Source: Pseudisothecium myosuroides (Eukaryota; Streptophyta; Bryopsida; Hypnales; Lembophyllaceae). Taken from it: DNA of 64,000 bases. Under the pieces are notes generated by a model. That model was not told the origin of the DNA. It made no database searches and saw only the letters and a program-made list of their open reading frames with translations. Within the stretch, counting starts at the first letter, position 1; each line of letters begins with the position of its first letter. A program made the position numbers and the translations under genes. Where the stretch lies: NCBI GenBank assembly GCA_951799445.1, contig OX637295.1, positions 1,488,001 to 1,552,000 on the forward strand, given 5' to 3'. Positions 14,201 to 26,206 of this stretch are shown here, one piece after another.

Positions 14201-15770
14201 TATTTTCAGGAAACTCTGTTCAAAGGTTCAAGATCCGGCGGCCATGGAATCAATGAACGAAGAAGTTGCCACCGTTATGTGTTCAATGGAACGAGACTTC
14301 CCTCCATCGTTTTTTGATCCCATGTCACACTTGGTTGTTCACTTAGTAGAAGAGTTTCACTTATGTGGACCAGTACATAATCGTTGGATGTACCCCTTGG
14401 AAAGGTACATGAAGTATATGAAATCATATGTTCGTAACAAAGCGCGTCCAGAAGGTTGCATGGCAACTGGCACGGCAATGGAAGTCGCTCTGGGTTTGTC
14501 AACTGAATACATTTTGGAGTGCGAATCAACCGGCAAACGGGTTTGGGATGCAGACGAGGAACTCGGGGATAGCGGTGAAGTTACGTGCTCAACTTTCAAG
14601 ATTCGAAATCTTTCAAGTGGAGTGCCAATGGGCTCACTCTTGTGTGCTCTAGAACTTGACTTGCTTGGATGGGCTCCGGGAGTGCGTCCTCTCATAAATT
14701 TGCTCTTTATTTACATTTATATGTATTTGCTGTCAATGTACTCAGTGTTTGTGATTTTGGAATTCTGAAATGGTAATAGGTAGAATGCATGTACATGCAT
14801 GTAGAAGAGGTGAGATTTATTTCTTATTCTGACCAGTTTCGGGTGATGGACATTTTGTGCTCATTCCTTTGCAGAACTCACAGACGAATGTCCGCAGAGG
14901 TAACAAAAGGAAGAGCAATGTACCGACAAAGAGTACCTGTAAGGCTAAGAAGGCGAATGACATTTCCTGCAGAACTGAACGTGATTCCTGATTTTGGCAA
15001 CTGGTTAAAGAGTGTGGTGAGCGAGGGGAATGATGTTTTTGAAGACGATGTCATAGATCTGTCCATCCCACCGAGGTGTAGGACACGGTCATACAAGTCA
15101 ATGAAAGCATACGGCAAACACTTTCGAGTATCTAGTGCTGAGACCAATTTGTTAACGACTAACTGTGGAGTCACCGTCACCTGTCAAACAGTGCAGCGCA
15201 ATAGTACTTCTGATGCAAACACAGTCACTGGACTTGTCACGTACTATGGAAACGTGAAGGAAATACTAGAGTTGGACTATGGACGTCTGAGACCAGTAAT
15301 TCTATTGTGCGACTGGGTGTCGCCAATTAGTAGAGGGCCATCGGCGTGTGAGAAGAAAGACAAATTCGGAATCATGTCAGTGAAGCTCAACAGGCATGCG
15401 CAGGTTAGGTAATTCTTTTGTTTTCCCTTCTCAGGCGTCCAGGATTTTTTTCTCGAATTGCACAAAAGACCCCAAATGGTTAGCAGTTCTTCAGACTGAG
15501 CCCAGGACGACACGTGTATATGAGGACAGCGACTTGGATGGCAGTGTTTCTGTTTTTGACACGGACGAAGTAAATATCGTGGGAGACGGTTCAGAATTCC
15601 AAGAAGTTGAAGGAGACGATGGATTTGGATGCACTGATGGGAGTGGTCAACATATTACTGAGGAGGATATTATCGCAGCAGAGATTGTTGTACAGCGTGA
15701 AGCGGAACAAGTAGAAGAGGACGGATCAGAGGACGACACACTACTAGTTTTTATGGACGATGAGGAATAA
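11287..15770 (+). CDS. CACTA tnp2 transposase (Transposase_21 + DUF4218 + DUF4216), probable 3' frameshift
   Basis: This is the catalytic transposase that recognises the element ends and moves it. A first exon from 11287 (MKTTGLRATK) is likely but less certain. The second begins near 12134 (acceptor 'cacag') and runs to 13585. It holds the tnp2 N-terminal part (LPSCNSLPRN, IHACQNGC, KCLKCSSPRY, HFPLIPRLLRMY) and the Transposase_21 core (GLALDGMNPF at about 12923, STWPVFLLNYNLPGWM, LLIPGKES, DVYLEPLVD, WTIHDYPAYG). The intron 13586-13781 splits LPYWE from RLLIRHVLDVMHCEKN exactly where relatives are continuous. The next exon, to about 14680, is DUF4218. The exon from about 14873 is DUF4216 (RSYKSMKAYGKHF), followed by the FVFPSQASRIFF and DPKWLAVL ending. 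Between NRHA and RLGNSFVFPSQ (about 15395-15405) the frame shifts by one base; no normal-length intron can explain it, so this copy probably makes a truncated C-terminus. Confidence 0.9.
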
Positions 15771-16032
15771 GTCGTTTGCATATTCCCGAAGCGGGGGGTG
15801 CTGCTTAGGCTAATTTGTTTCTATTTCTACAGAAGTAGGTAACACAATTGAACAGAAAAACCATCAGCGGTAGTTTGGTCAGGTTGTCTCATTTATGCTT
15901 ACTTCACACCTGTCCATGTCCTCTGAACACGTAACGGGCATTTGACATTTGATGTCGAAGTGGGCAATCATTAGTGGGACAAAGCGGACTCCTTGAAGGC
16001 GGATGATGTTGTTGAATGTTGTTCAGAAAAAA

Positions 16033-19000
16033 ATGGCAGATGTTAAGTCTTTGAAATCAATGATGTTCACAGCGGTTCATGGGACGTCTTCTGAAGACGG
16101 CAGCAAACATTTCGAAGCAGGCATAGTTGCTTGTCCAAGTGCAAAGTTATTGTAAGTTTTATAACTACTGAATAGTTGTGAACATGTATGTCCTGATGTA
16201 GAGGAATTTTTTTATGGAATTTCTGAAGTGCAAATGGTTTACCTTGAAGTGCAGTAGTCCTTCATGAGTGTTGAAAAGCCGATTATTTATACTTGTCTAC
16301 ATATTTGAACTTGTCATGAAATTGACAGCTTTGTCGTAAGCGCTAGCATAAAGAAAAGATTAGTAATTTATAACTTGCGCAAACACTTGTCTGTCGAGAA
16401 TGATCATTTTCTTGGAGACAAAGGGAAGTAAAATCTGAGGCACGACGTTACTTACTAGTAAGTGAAGTACTTCCTACAGTTGGTGATAGAATTTTCTCGG
16501 AGGGTTACATGTCCACGTCTGTTTGCAAGTTATTTTGATTGTCGTGGACGCAGGTGAAGGCCAATTGCCGAAGGAAAATATCCATAACTCCCATTCGTGA
16601 TCGTGGGCACTTCTTTCCCGTGTAATGAAGAAGCCATTAAGGGTCATGCAATTATTGTTTCTGTAGGTTTCTGAATAACGAAATTCTTGCTTTCAGTTTC
16701 TTACGTGGTACCCTTGTCTTTGTGATAGACGGAAACAAATCTGGGGAGAGGAGTCGTGAGTTTTTTACGGGGAACATTGTTAATGTCCATAGGAAAAAAT
16801 TGCCGAAATAATAAAGAGCCGGGTGGTGGATGTCTAAGAGTGAAGTAGTTAGTCGGGAAAGTGAGGTCCTGTTTTCCGTCTGTCTAGTGCGAATGACAAA
16901 GTGAAGTGAAAGATTATCGGAGAACGGGCATGGAAAGCGGTGGTGTGCTCAAGTATAAGACACTGAGGCGTAGTGATGGGCACAATCTGTCATAAACAGA
17001 ACTAGCCCATAGGAGTTGTAATTGTAGAAGTGAATGTCTTCTGATTAAATCGTGACTGAATTGATAAGAAATTCTTCCAGAAATTGACGATGTAAGGGAG
17101 GGGAAGAGGACGATTGTTATTAGTTTAAATATACAAAATCTAAATTCCGGTGGTGAGGGCTCATTGAAGGACATCAATTTTAGAGTAATGTGCACATTGC
17201 GGGAAGAGAAGGAAAAAGTTTAGTGGAGAAATTGTTTTTGGTTGATGAGAGCAGCATGTGCACGAGGAGTCGCTTTATCATGGAGGAAGAGTCAATGTTT
17301 TGGACGAAGGCAGGAATGGACACTGGAGACGCTTCAGCTTTCACGACTGGTGACGTCAAATAGGGAATGTTAGCGACAATGTCAAGTCATTTTGTTTAGG
17401 TACTCATGTGCCATCATGATGTTGGTCACTGTGTCGGTAACATTATAGTCTCTTAATTTCTTGTAAGTGAGGATGTAATTATTTTAACTATCCGTTTTTC
17501 CCCTGTTCCGTTTATGGAAGATATCTCCCATCCCTTTCTGGCGATGCACTCATGCTTTATGAGGAAGAGAACGAAACGTGTGATAGGAAAATGTAGATGT
17601 AGTTGGGGACTGCTGCGTCAGCAATGAAGACTGCAGTATTGGGGAACATGGTGAGTAAGGCTTCCGAGACTAGGAGCGTGAAAGAGGAGGGCATTGGGTA
17701 CGACAATTCGTTGATTATTAAACATTCTTACTGTGTGTGACATTTGTTTTGCTATCTTTGAGTTTGCAGAATATGAGTACGGAAATTGGAATACCGTCGG
17801 CGGTTCAGTGACGTCTGATGTGTCTGTAGTATGGTATAGTTGAATCTTGTAGCGAAAGAGCAGTGGAAGAATGAGGAAAATAACTGAAATGTCTGCAGTT
17901 GAAATTCTTGTTTGCCGTTGCATTAAGAGGAAGCAGTGGGCAGAGGGAACAGCAGCCACTTGTACGTTCAGTAGCTTGCTCAGTTACAGTGAAATTTCAT
18001 ACTTTCTCTGGAGTGTTGACAATTTTTTTTGGTATCGTACTGCTGTTCATTAAGAACTATGAATTCAAGATTATGGCATACAGCAACAGTGGTCTGAAGG
18101 AGAGTGTTCTTAGATATTGTTAGTGCATGTTTTTTCTGTGCTTGAGAGACGGGTTCAAATGTTGTTCTAGAGATTCATAAATTTTTCAGTGGAGGTCAGT
18201 GTGTAGGCGGAAGAGGTGGTAACTGTCATCAATCTAAGTGTAGGACGGCTAATTGAGAATTGCATGAATTCCATTTAATTACAAATGTAGGGGGGGAAAA
18301 GAAGTCCACTAAATTTGAATTGAAGAAGTATTGGTACGAAGTTCTGATCGTTGCCCGTGGCATGGTAATCTGAGGTTCAATGTTCGACCAACGGATGTGT
18401 CGTGACAAGCTACATACTGGACCCGGACACTACGATGATAGATTTATAACACACATAAATGCGTGAATGGGTAAGGTTTCGCAGGACGGGTTTTACGTCG
18501 TCATGTGTGATGGTAGTGGTTATTAATTTGTTGATGTCGTTGTTGACTTATTCTGAACAGGGAACAGGGTAAGTTTGTTTTACGGACGTCTCCCATAGTC
18601 ATTGGAAATTTTTCTTGACTTTATTTTGTTTCTGAAAGTAGTTGACATAGAAGTGGTGGATGAGTAAATAGTTGTACTCTTAGAGTATGAAGGGAAGAGT
18701 ACACATGCTTCGGAGTTTAGTGGTTCTGTTTCTTTTCCGTATACCAGCGTCACTGTATAGCGTTATCTTGTTCCAATGCTTCGAGTAATGTGAGGACCTT
18801 ATCGTTTTGCCTTTCATACTGGAATGAATGTAATGCTCGTCATGTGTACAGAATTTCCTGCTAACGCTCTGTGATTTCCATATTTTCCTAGGAATAAGAT
18901 ATAGAAGCACATACGTAGTCGATTAATTTTTATTTTGAATTTTTAACAGATGGGGCACCCTAAACTCCTTACTTAGAAGAATATGATAGTTGTTGAAGAT

Positions 19001-21586
19001 AACACGCAAACATGTGGGTTACGCTTTTCCTCTGAAAGCCTAGGTAAGAATTTAACGTACGCTGACTGAGGCTGGATGGAGGAAGACAGAGGGGACAAAG
19101 TTGTCCTCTACCACAATTTGCAGCACAGGTTTGTGGACTGTATGGAAGTTTTCGTCTTCGAATTCATTAGGAAGCGGACCTATAAATATAGATTTATGTT
19201 TTTAAGTTGGTGGCATGCTAATGGAATGTGTGTGTACGTACTGACACATAGTGCAGGAGAAGGATTTAATTGGAAAGAAGTGTTGAACAGTTACTCCACC
19301 TCTGTGGCGGTAAAATGTGCTTCAGGATGTTTGTGTCTACTTCAACTTACAAAAGAACCGCTGGAAGGGAGGAAGGGAATGGTAAGGCATTGGGTTTGTT
19401 ACAGAACATGAAGTTCATTAACGCTGACAGTACTGGTCATTGCGGGCGCAAATTATAATGTGTGTTTATTTGTAATTCGGTGTAGCTTGTGCTGAATATG
19501 GCACTTCATGATTCGAAGAACATCTTGTACAAGTATGAGTCCCACATTCTTCAGTGAATATATACTAATGGGTACTGACATACCTTGAAATATACTAGTC
19601 TTACCATGAAATGAACTCTTTAGTTTCTGAGGTTCGAGAACAAGGTAATTTGAATGTCTAAGCTTTAAAAGAACTAGTAGTTTGGGAAATGTAAATCGGG
19701 AATTAGTTGTAGCGGATAAATTTTTTGGCATGCATTTCAGTTCATTAGCACAGATGGGGGAAAGAACTGATGACGATGGATGTCGTGTTTTTTCTGAAAA
19801 TATAGTGGCTCCCAATGTGTCCTGTATTGGGGATGTGTAGTAGGTATGTGTGACGAAGTATGTGTGAGATTTTAGTAGGAAAATACGGTCTTCTTATTAC
19901 ACGGAGTGTAAGGTAGCTCACGTGTTTTTGCCAATTTGTATTCATATGGAATACTTTAAACTTACAGGAGTCCGTATGCCCATGTCAAATTGGGGGAAGA
20001 CAAACGGCACAGGAGAAGCCCACAGCTGACCTTCGTCAAATTAGGTAAGTGAAGTGTTCAATTTCGAGTGTGGGAAAGTACATTGTGGGTATGAGGGTAG
20101 CATTGAGCGCACTGTTGAGCAACCAGGTCGTTATAGTTATTCCATCTTGAATGTAATGTGTGTGTACAGTTAGAAATGTAATTGAATTTTATTTCTGAAT
20201 AACAGAGAAGGACTTACCATTCTTGAATTGCAGTAGCAGTGGAAGGTACTACCTTCCGTGAAGATGGTAGATGCAATGTTTCTGAAAGTTATGTGAGCAT
20301 CTGTGAACAAGAAATTGGCAGCCTTAAGCATTGTTTACAGAGGAATAAAAGTGAGGAGTTCCAAGTGTGGAGCATGAGTTGGTGGCATTGGAAGCTGTTG
20401 GTCGCGACATTGCTAATAGTGACAGTTTCTCGAAAGAAATAAACCCGCTGAAGCCTTTCGATGTTACGGTGCTTTTGGCTGTGTAGTTTCTGAGGTCTTC
20501 GAGTATATAGCGGAGGATGTTCGGTAGTTACAGCGAAAACAGAAAGCAATTTCTGTGTCATTACTTGTACGTTGTGTTTCTAAAGCATCCTTTTTTGTGT
20601 GTGGAGAAGAAGGTGTGAATGTGAGGTTGAATTTGTGAGGTCTGATGTGTTTTTTTCCTTTATGAATAGTTCCTCGTCGTTGAACTAGTATTGTTTCGGG
20701 GATTCTAACAAAGTTTGTGGTCAGAGTAGGAGTATTTTTTGTACGGTGCGTACAGAGTGGGAGGCCGTTACATGCATGGAAGTATGTGGCCAAGGGCTGA
20801 CAAGGAGAGTTGTCATCGAAGTGATCCTAGAATGTCATGATGATAGCTATTTCGTGTCCTTCATCGTAGTTCCGGAACTGACGTGAAGCTTGACGACAGT
20901 GAATGGAAGGGAAGCGTTGGAAATGATAGAATTGTACGATTCTGATGGGACGGTGCTGTAGAAGACGCAACGTCATGTGAGAGAAGGAATGTAGGTGTCG
21001 ACAGGGAAATTCGAAGTGAGAAAACGAGAAAGGCTGCGAAGGGTGCCGGTCTGCTCAAAAGAGTGATGAACAAGGACTCCCGTAAATGGACAAAGGAAGA
21101 CGGCATGCAGAAAAGGAAGCTGAGAAGTCGTGTACTTCAGCATGGCAATTCATCATTTAGAATGGAAGGTCAGTCAACAAGAGTGCGGGACTACTGACGT
21201 TCAGTATTGAACATCGCAAGTGAGTAGAAGTTCACAAAAGAGTACACATTCATCATATTGCAGGAGAATTTGTTTATCCTTTAATTCGTCCGAGTTGTCT
21301 TGGTAAAATCAACAGGGAACATTCTGCAGGGCAAGTGCACGCGCATTAGCACATCCGCTTGTGGACAATGGTACAAGAAGGGGAGCCAGTAGCAGGAAAA
21401 GGAAGAGGAACAGAAGAAAATGTTGCTACGTTTCACAAAGGACCGGGTACTGCCATTTGCAAAGTCTCTGCGATATCCACTGAAGGATATGGATGTTGTA
21501 CTAAGAGAAAGGAAACAGTAGGAACAACTTGAAGGAGAAGTGAGGAAGTCGAACGGAGGAAAAGTTGTTGGAAGCGTCGTTTAAGG
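16033..21586 (+). CDS. Unidentified third gene or degenerate cargo gene inside the CACTA element
   Basis: No single long open frame exists, but a series of plus-strand segments reads like protein and several are joined by phase-consistent splice sites. These are: 16033-16151 (MADVKSLKSMM..., donor GTAAGT); 17184-17360 (59 open codons with VEKLFLVDES and MEEESMFWTKAG); about 19076-19129 (MEEDRGDKVVLYHN); 19741-19836, 19968-20044 and 20234 onward (phases 2, 1, 1 agree; contains VEGTTFREDGRCNVSESY); 20859-21197 (KTRKAAKGAGLLKRV, SRKWTKEDG; one in-frame TGA near 20940); and about 21410-21585 (MLLRFTKDRVLPFAKSL, one in-frame TAG). A GT duplication at 20365-20368 appears to shift the frame from the IGSLKHCLQ helix into VEHELVALEAVGRDI. 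I recognise no family. It could be a decayed captured host gene, a third transposon protein, or several pieces. Exon list and strand are inference; the function is unknown. Confidence 0.35.
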
Positions 21587-22920
21587 TGACCGTCTACATT
21601 TCTGGGAATTCCAATAATGCATATGCATCATGTAAATCTGAGTGCTTGAAGTAGAAAGGAAGGGAAAATGTTTTTGATGACTGAAAGGAAGGATAGAAAC
21701 GAACGAACAAAGCGCTTTGCAGAAGATGATTTTATTGTTTTCTTGAACCATTTCTAATTTGCCTGTGGTCTCCCTCCTTGTGCAGAAAAGATAGGTCCAT
21801 TTTTGTGTTAGGGCATTGTGTTTGAGACGTAGATAGAGGACACCAAATTTGATAGACACGCAAAGCGTGAAATGGCGGTCTGGAGGTGGAGCAGAAAGAA
21901 GTGGGCGGGATGTTTTCAATGATGGAGACGTTGGAATAGGAAGAGAAGGGCAAGACAAGTGCATTGACATAACAGTCTTCCAGAGATGCTATATATTTTT
22001 TGAGGACATGAAATTTGGTGAAATCTTATTTTATTTCAGTCATGGCATTTGGATGGACTCAGTCCATTACTATTTAATTGCAAGAGATGTTGAAATTAAT
22101 ATGTACATTTTAGGATTTCTTGTAATGAAGTGTCGAGATTTAGGAAGTGACTAGAGGAAGCTCCTGCAATTTGCCATGTCCCTTTCTCTGGAATAGACTT
22201 CTCTCTCTCATGAGAGTTCGGGGAAAAAAATAAGATATGAGCAACCGCTAAGCCTTCAGGTGAAATAACGAAGGCAGAGGAGGGTGCACGTTCAACCCCT
22301 CTGTTTTCCAGTGACAGTAATGGGAAAGACCCTTGGAAAATACTTCTTTCCGGGGGAATTAGCTGTACCTGTGCAACTCATTTCCATAACAGGGGCCGAC
22401 GGAAGTAACAATAATTTTCTTAGAAGTATGGTAGATGTCTTCTACAGTATTTCTAATTACCTAATGGTCAGTTAACAAGCACTGCTGCTTTTGAGATCGC
22501 CAATGAGGAAAGAGACTCTGACAAAGGTTCAATCACTTCTGAATTCTGTAAATTAAATAACAATTAAAAAAAATAGCCCATACGGCTGACTGCTTTTCTC
22601 ACGTTATACAATACGTGAACAGCTTAGCGCGAGGACGGCGGTTTCGTCACCTTTTGAAAACTTTTTTAAATAAAAAGATTCATATTACAACAAGTCAGCG
22701 TGAGGGTAAATTTTTCGAGATGTTTGTTCCTCTACAGCCCTGCGCTGATACGGTTGACCAATAATGCAAGACTTCAGTGCTTTCCCTTGACCTCCCAGCA
22801 GGCCGCAACTGAATTGACAGATAACAATATGGGAGGTGACCTTCTAAGAAAGAAAAAGTAATTTCAGTAAGCCCTTCCTAATGTTACTTGTTTAAATACC
22901 CCAGTTCTCTTGTAGTGATG

Positions 22921-23785
22921 TTTCCCAAAATTTGATCTGGACTACTTAGCACTCCGTCCAAACTCCCAAACTAAACTCTCTTGTACCTCCAATCCACCCT
23001 TGTTGCTTGCTGCTTGGGAGCGCCATGTGTAAGCCTGTAGCCACCTAACTGCCGATCGAGGACCCTTCTTCTGGTCCTTGTTCCAGTCCCTCATTTTGGC
23101 CTTGTTCTGGTCCTTCGTTCTAGTCCCTCATTCTGGTTCCTAAACTTTCAATAAAAAGACAAGTAAACTAAAATGAAACTAATAAAGTCAAACTAAACTA
23201 ATTGTTTTTGGTTTTTTGGGATAATAACTAAAGCAAAGCATATCTAACTTATTGTTTTGGAGTTGTGGGTATCTTCTCTAAACTAACTAATTCTTTCAAA
23301 AAATTAGACTACTAAACTAAACTAAAAATCCATAACTTTAGCGAATGAACACAAAAAACAACTTGAGCAAATTCAGACGAAAAAGAGAGGGAACCACTTG
23401 ATGTGGTTTTGGGCTTAAATAGCCCAACAAGCCAAGGTTTTTTTCCAATAACCTCTTTCCCCTTCAAGATTCTTTAAGGGTAAGTTAACTTCAAGGTCAA
23501 AGCTTCGCCGTGTGGGGGCAACCCCAAGCTAAACTTGTGTATAATGGTCCCAAATTATTCCCAAAGTCTTTTAATCCTTAAATGAGGTACACACAACAGT
23601 GCTCAAATCAAAAATTAAGGATTAAAATGGTTCCCAAGGTATCCAAAAGTTTAAATCCTAAATGAGGTACACATGACAGTGTTTAACCAAAATTTAGGAG
23701 CTAATCAAACCAAACTCTGTTATACAATAAAATTTTGGTTGGGCTTTGAAATTAGAATCTTTTGGTGAAGTCAAGCTTCACCGCC
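22921..23785. other. Spacer right of the CACTA element, with a short tandem duplication
   Basis: No gene is visible. At about 23555-23700 a segment around 'aaatgaggtacacacaacagtg' is repeated once about 85 bp further on as 'aaatgaggtacacatgacagtg'. Near 23075-23130 there is an imperfect 'ctggtccttgttccagtccctcattt' repeat. Both are local duplications without coding content. Confidence 0.5.
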
Positions 23786-24709
23786 TTAACCCCTAAAGGA
23801 CCAGCCTGCTATTTTTAGCAACATAGAGATTATGGGCAGGTACGTGGACTAGAGGTTTTCATATTTTAAGCTGAAATTTTAATAGAAGGTGGGGACGAGG
23901 AATATCTTTCATGTGCACTAAATTTCATGACATTTCGAAATAGGAGTAAAAAGTTATGGTCTAATATGTTACTTTTTTCATTGGGCGGGCAGTTAGGGCA
24001 GATCTGAAAAAATCACTTTTTTCAAAAATAAAAACTTGAAATTGGTTTTTTAGAGTTATATGTACATGGAAAGCTTTAAATCATTCCACTTTGACCAATG
24101 AGTAAAAAGTTATGAGGTTTTTTAGTTTGCGGGCATTTACAGATTCTCTACTCTGAAATAAACTTTGAAGTTGTTTATTTAACTCAATTTTTAATATTTT
24201 TTGAAAAAAAAAATCATAGGATTTAGGCTGTTTATTACAACATTACAACCATTGGGATTGACATTTTTCAATTCCATAATTAAATTCTTAACAATTTAGT
24301 ATTTTGGATCATTCTCTATTTCTTTCTACTTACTATTTTTTTGTATATGTTGTACAATTCCAAATGATTTGAAAATTTTTAAGCATGTAGCCAACTTGTT
24401 TAGGAAAAAGTGTTCAAAGAAGCACCACCATTTTGGACATTTTTTCATACAAATGTGACCTTGTGAAGTGCAGCTGCCCTGTTTTTCGCAAGAACAAAAA
24501 AAGGATTTTTGCCAATTCAAATGCTAATATCTTCCAATCTGCATGGTGGAAAATTCTGAAATTTTTTCCACATCTTCTAAAACTAGTTTACTATAAGATC
24601 CTACGGTTACATGTGTCAAAAAAAATTTCAAAAATTTGGTACTTGTACTAAAAATGGCATTTTTTGAGTGTTTTCGGTGAAAACATAGTCATGAAACTTT
24701 AGGGGTTAA
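23786..24709. mobile_element. piggyBac-like TTAA element, copy 1 (916 bp)
   Basis: The segment is bounded by TTAA at 23786-23789 and 24706-24709. Between them it begins CCCCTAAAGG and ends ACTTTAGGGG, giving a 9-bp perfect inverted end. TTAA target duplication plus ends starting with CCC is the signature of the piggyBac superfamily. There is no transposase frame; the interior is AT-rich and about as long as copy 2 at 28342-29261, to which it is similar over its whole length. It is best read as a non-autonomous element. Confidence 0.75.
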
Positions 24710-25706
24710 GTTTCTAACTCAAATTCTGTTGCAAATCACGAAATTGTTAGTATCTTATCAAAAGTATCAGATTTTGGGGGACTAAGCCTTTCAATAGTAT
24801 GTTTTTAATGTGGTTTGTTGGTTTTAAAGGGAACCCCGCGTCTTCTAACCAAATCCTCCACTAAAAAGAAAGCAAATTTGAGCAAAATATGGTCGTTTCT
24901 TGGCCTATATATATAATTCTGATAGAATGTCGACAAGAAAATTGAAGTGTGGGTCTTCCACACTTTAGCAGAGTAACGATAATCAAAAATGAGGTTGCTG
25001 GAAACCTCGGAGGGGGGCCTTATATACTTGTTAGAAGGCCCCGCCACCTAGGTTTACCATGAGATATTTCCTCTTTTACTCAAAAACTAACCCTAAGCTA
25101 AATCCTAATCTATCCTAAGATATTTTTTAAATAATCTTTGTTTAATCGAAGAATTTTCTAAAATAAGCCTTAATTAGGGTAGTTGCAAGAAATACTTCAC
25201 GTTTATCTATCAAAATTGCGTTTTTTGGCCATAGGACTGGTAGTACTATGCAGTACTACCTACTACGTTTTAGAAGCGCCTCGGCAAATCCAAACCGTTG
25301 ATTCAAGGTGCCTGCAGATCTAAACCGTTGATTTAGTACTATGCAATACTACGAAGTACTGCAAAAGCCACTGGGAGCAAAAAATAGCAGATAAGGGGTC
25401 TGTGAAGATTTTCATTTTTAGTAATTCAAAAAATTTCAAAAAAAATCCATAAAAAAATCCATTTTGGTAGAGAAGACTATGCTCGCATTGCACCCAAAAA
25501 TTCATGAAGGAAATTTTTTCCCTCTTCGTAGCTTTTGTGCAAAGGAAGGTCACTTTGATCCCATGTGTGCAACCGACATGTTGCTATTTTCATAAAAACT
25601 CATCATGAACCCTTGTAATGTTAGTAGACCTCCAACATGTCCAATTTGTGGGTTCAAATTTATATTCAAAAATAAGTGCGCTACGGTCAAACAAAAATTA
25701 TAAGAG
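24710..25706. other. AT-rich spacer, no gene seen
   Basis: No supported coding sequence. Near 25230-25365 two copies of a short motif ('ccaaaccgttgattcaaggtgcc' and 'ctaaaccgttgatttagtac') and repeated 'gtactatgcagtactac' give a small locally repetitive patch. The rest is featureless AT-rich DNA. Confidence 0.45.
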
Positions 25707-26206
25707 AAATATCTCTGGGTGAATTAAATTTGAAAAAATTACTCAATGTCTACAGCTATAGCCAAATTTTTATGCCAAATTAGACAAATTATGCAAAAAT
25801 TATGAGCAAAAAGCCAATTTTCGAGGGCAAGGGGACAAGAAATAGAACAAGTGTTTTTTGCAATCACTCATTAGCAAGGGAATCTTGTCCAAATAAATCT
25901 AAGATTTTTTATGCCACATTTAACTACTTTTGGATTATTGAAAGTCCAAAATTAATAATGGTCATCAAGAGAAAAAAAAATGGTCATCAGGAGATAATCC
26001 CAAACATCAAGAGTTTTATGCAAAACATCGAGTAATCAATATAAAACATCAAGAGATCAATTGAAACATCGGGAGATCTCCCGATGATTTTCTTAAGAGA
26101 TTTTCCAATGTAAAGTCCAGAATTCATTGAATAGTCCAAAAGTAGTTAAATATGGCATTTTTCCAAAGATCTTTAGGAAATTAACTTAATTCACCCAGAG
26201 ATATTT
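25707..26206. mobile_element. 500-bp hairpin-type element with 21-bp inverted ends
   Basis: The left end AAATATCTCTGGGTGAATTA is matched at the right end by TAATTCACCCAGAGATATTT. A second, inner inverted pair is visible: 'atgccacatttaactacttt' near 25910-25930 and 'aaagtagttaaatatggcat' near 26140-26160. The element could therefore fold into a long imperfect stem, as foldback-type MITEs do. A short palindrome (cgggagatctcccg) lies near 26070-26083. No coding capacity and no clear target duplication. Confidence 0.65.

Larger units (their letters stand above)
4920..22920. mobile_element. Complete 18-kb CACTA (En/Spm) DNA transposon with its 3-bp target duplication
   Basis: The element proper runs 4923-22917 (17,995 bp). 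Its left end is CACTACAAGGGAAAGGGGGA; its right end, read inward on the minus strand, is CACTACAAGAGAACTGGGG. ATG sits immediately outside both ends (4920-4922 and 22918-22920), the 3-bp target duplication expected for CACTA elements. Inside are a minus-strand ORF1 gene (5750-10419), a plus-strand tnp2 transposase gene (11287-15770) and a third plus-strand set of coding-like exons (about 16033-21586). Base composition is more balanced than in the AT-rich flanks. The terminal repeat is only about 10 bp perfect. Intact termini and a matching duplication point to a fairly recent insertion, although both recognised genes show a lesion. Published CACTA elements commonly carry captured or extra sequence, which would explain the size. 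Confidence 0.94.

Noticed and set aside
20861..21106. Minus-strand frame of 81 codons
   Set aside because: It overlaps a better plus-strand reading (charged, helix-like, linked by splice phases to neighbours); the minus reading is Ser/Leu/Pro-rich shadow sequence.
24326..24520. Minus-strand frame conserved between the two TTAA elements (also 28889-29077)
   Set aside because: The similarity of the two translations follows from the overall DNA similarity of the copies; the frames are low-complexity, Lys/Phe rich, and have no domain.
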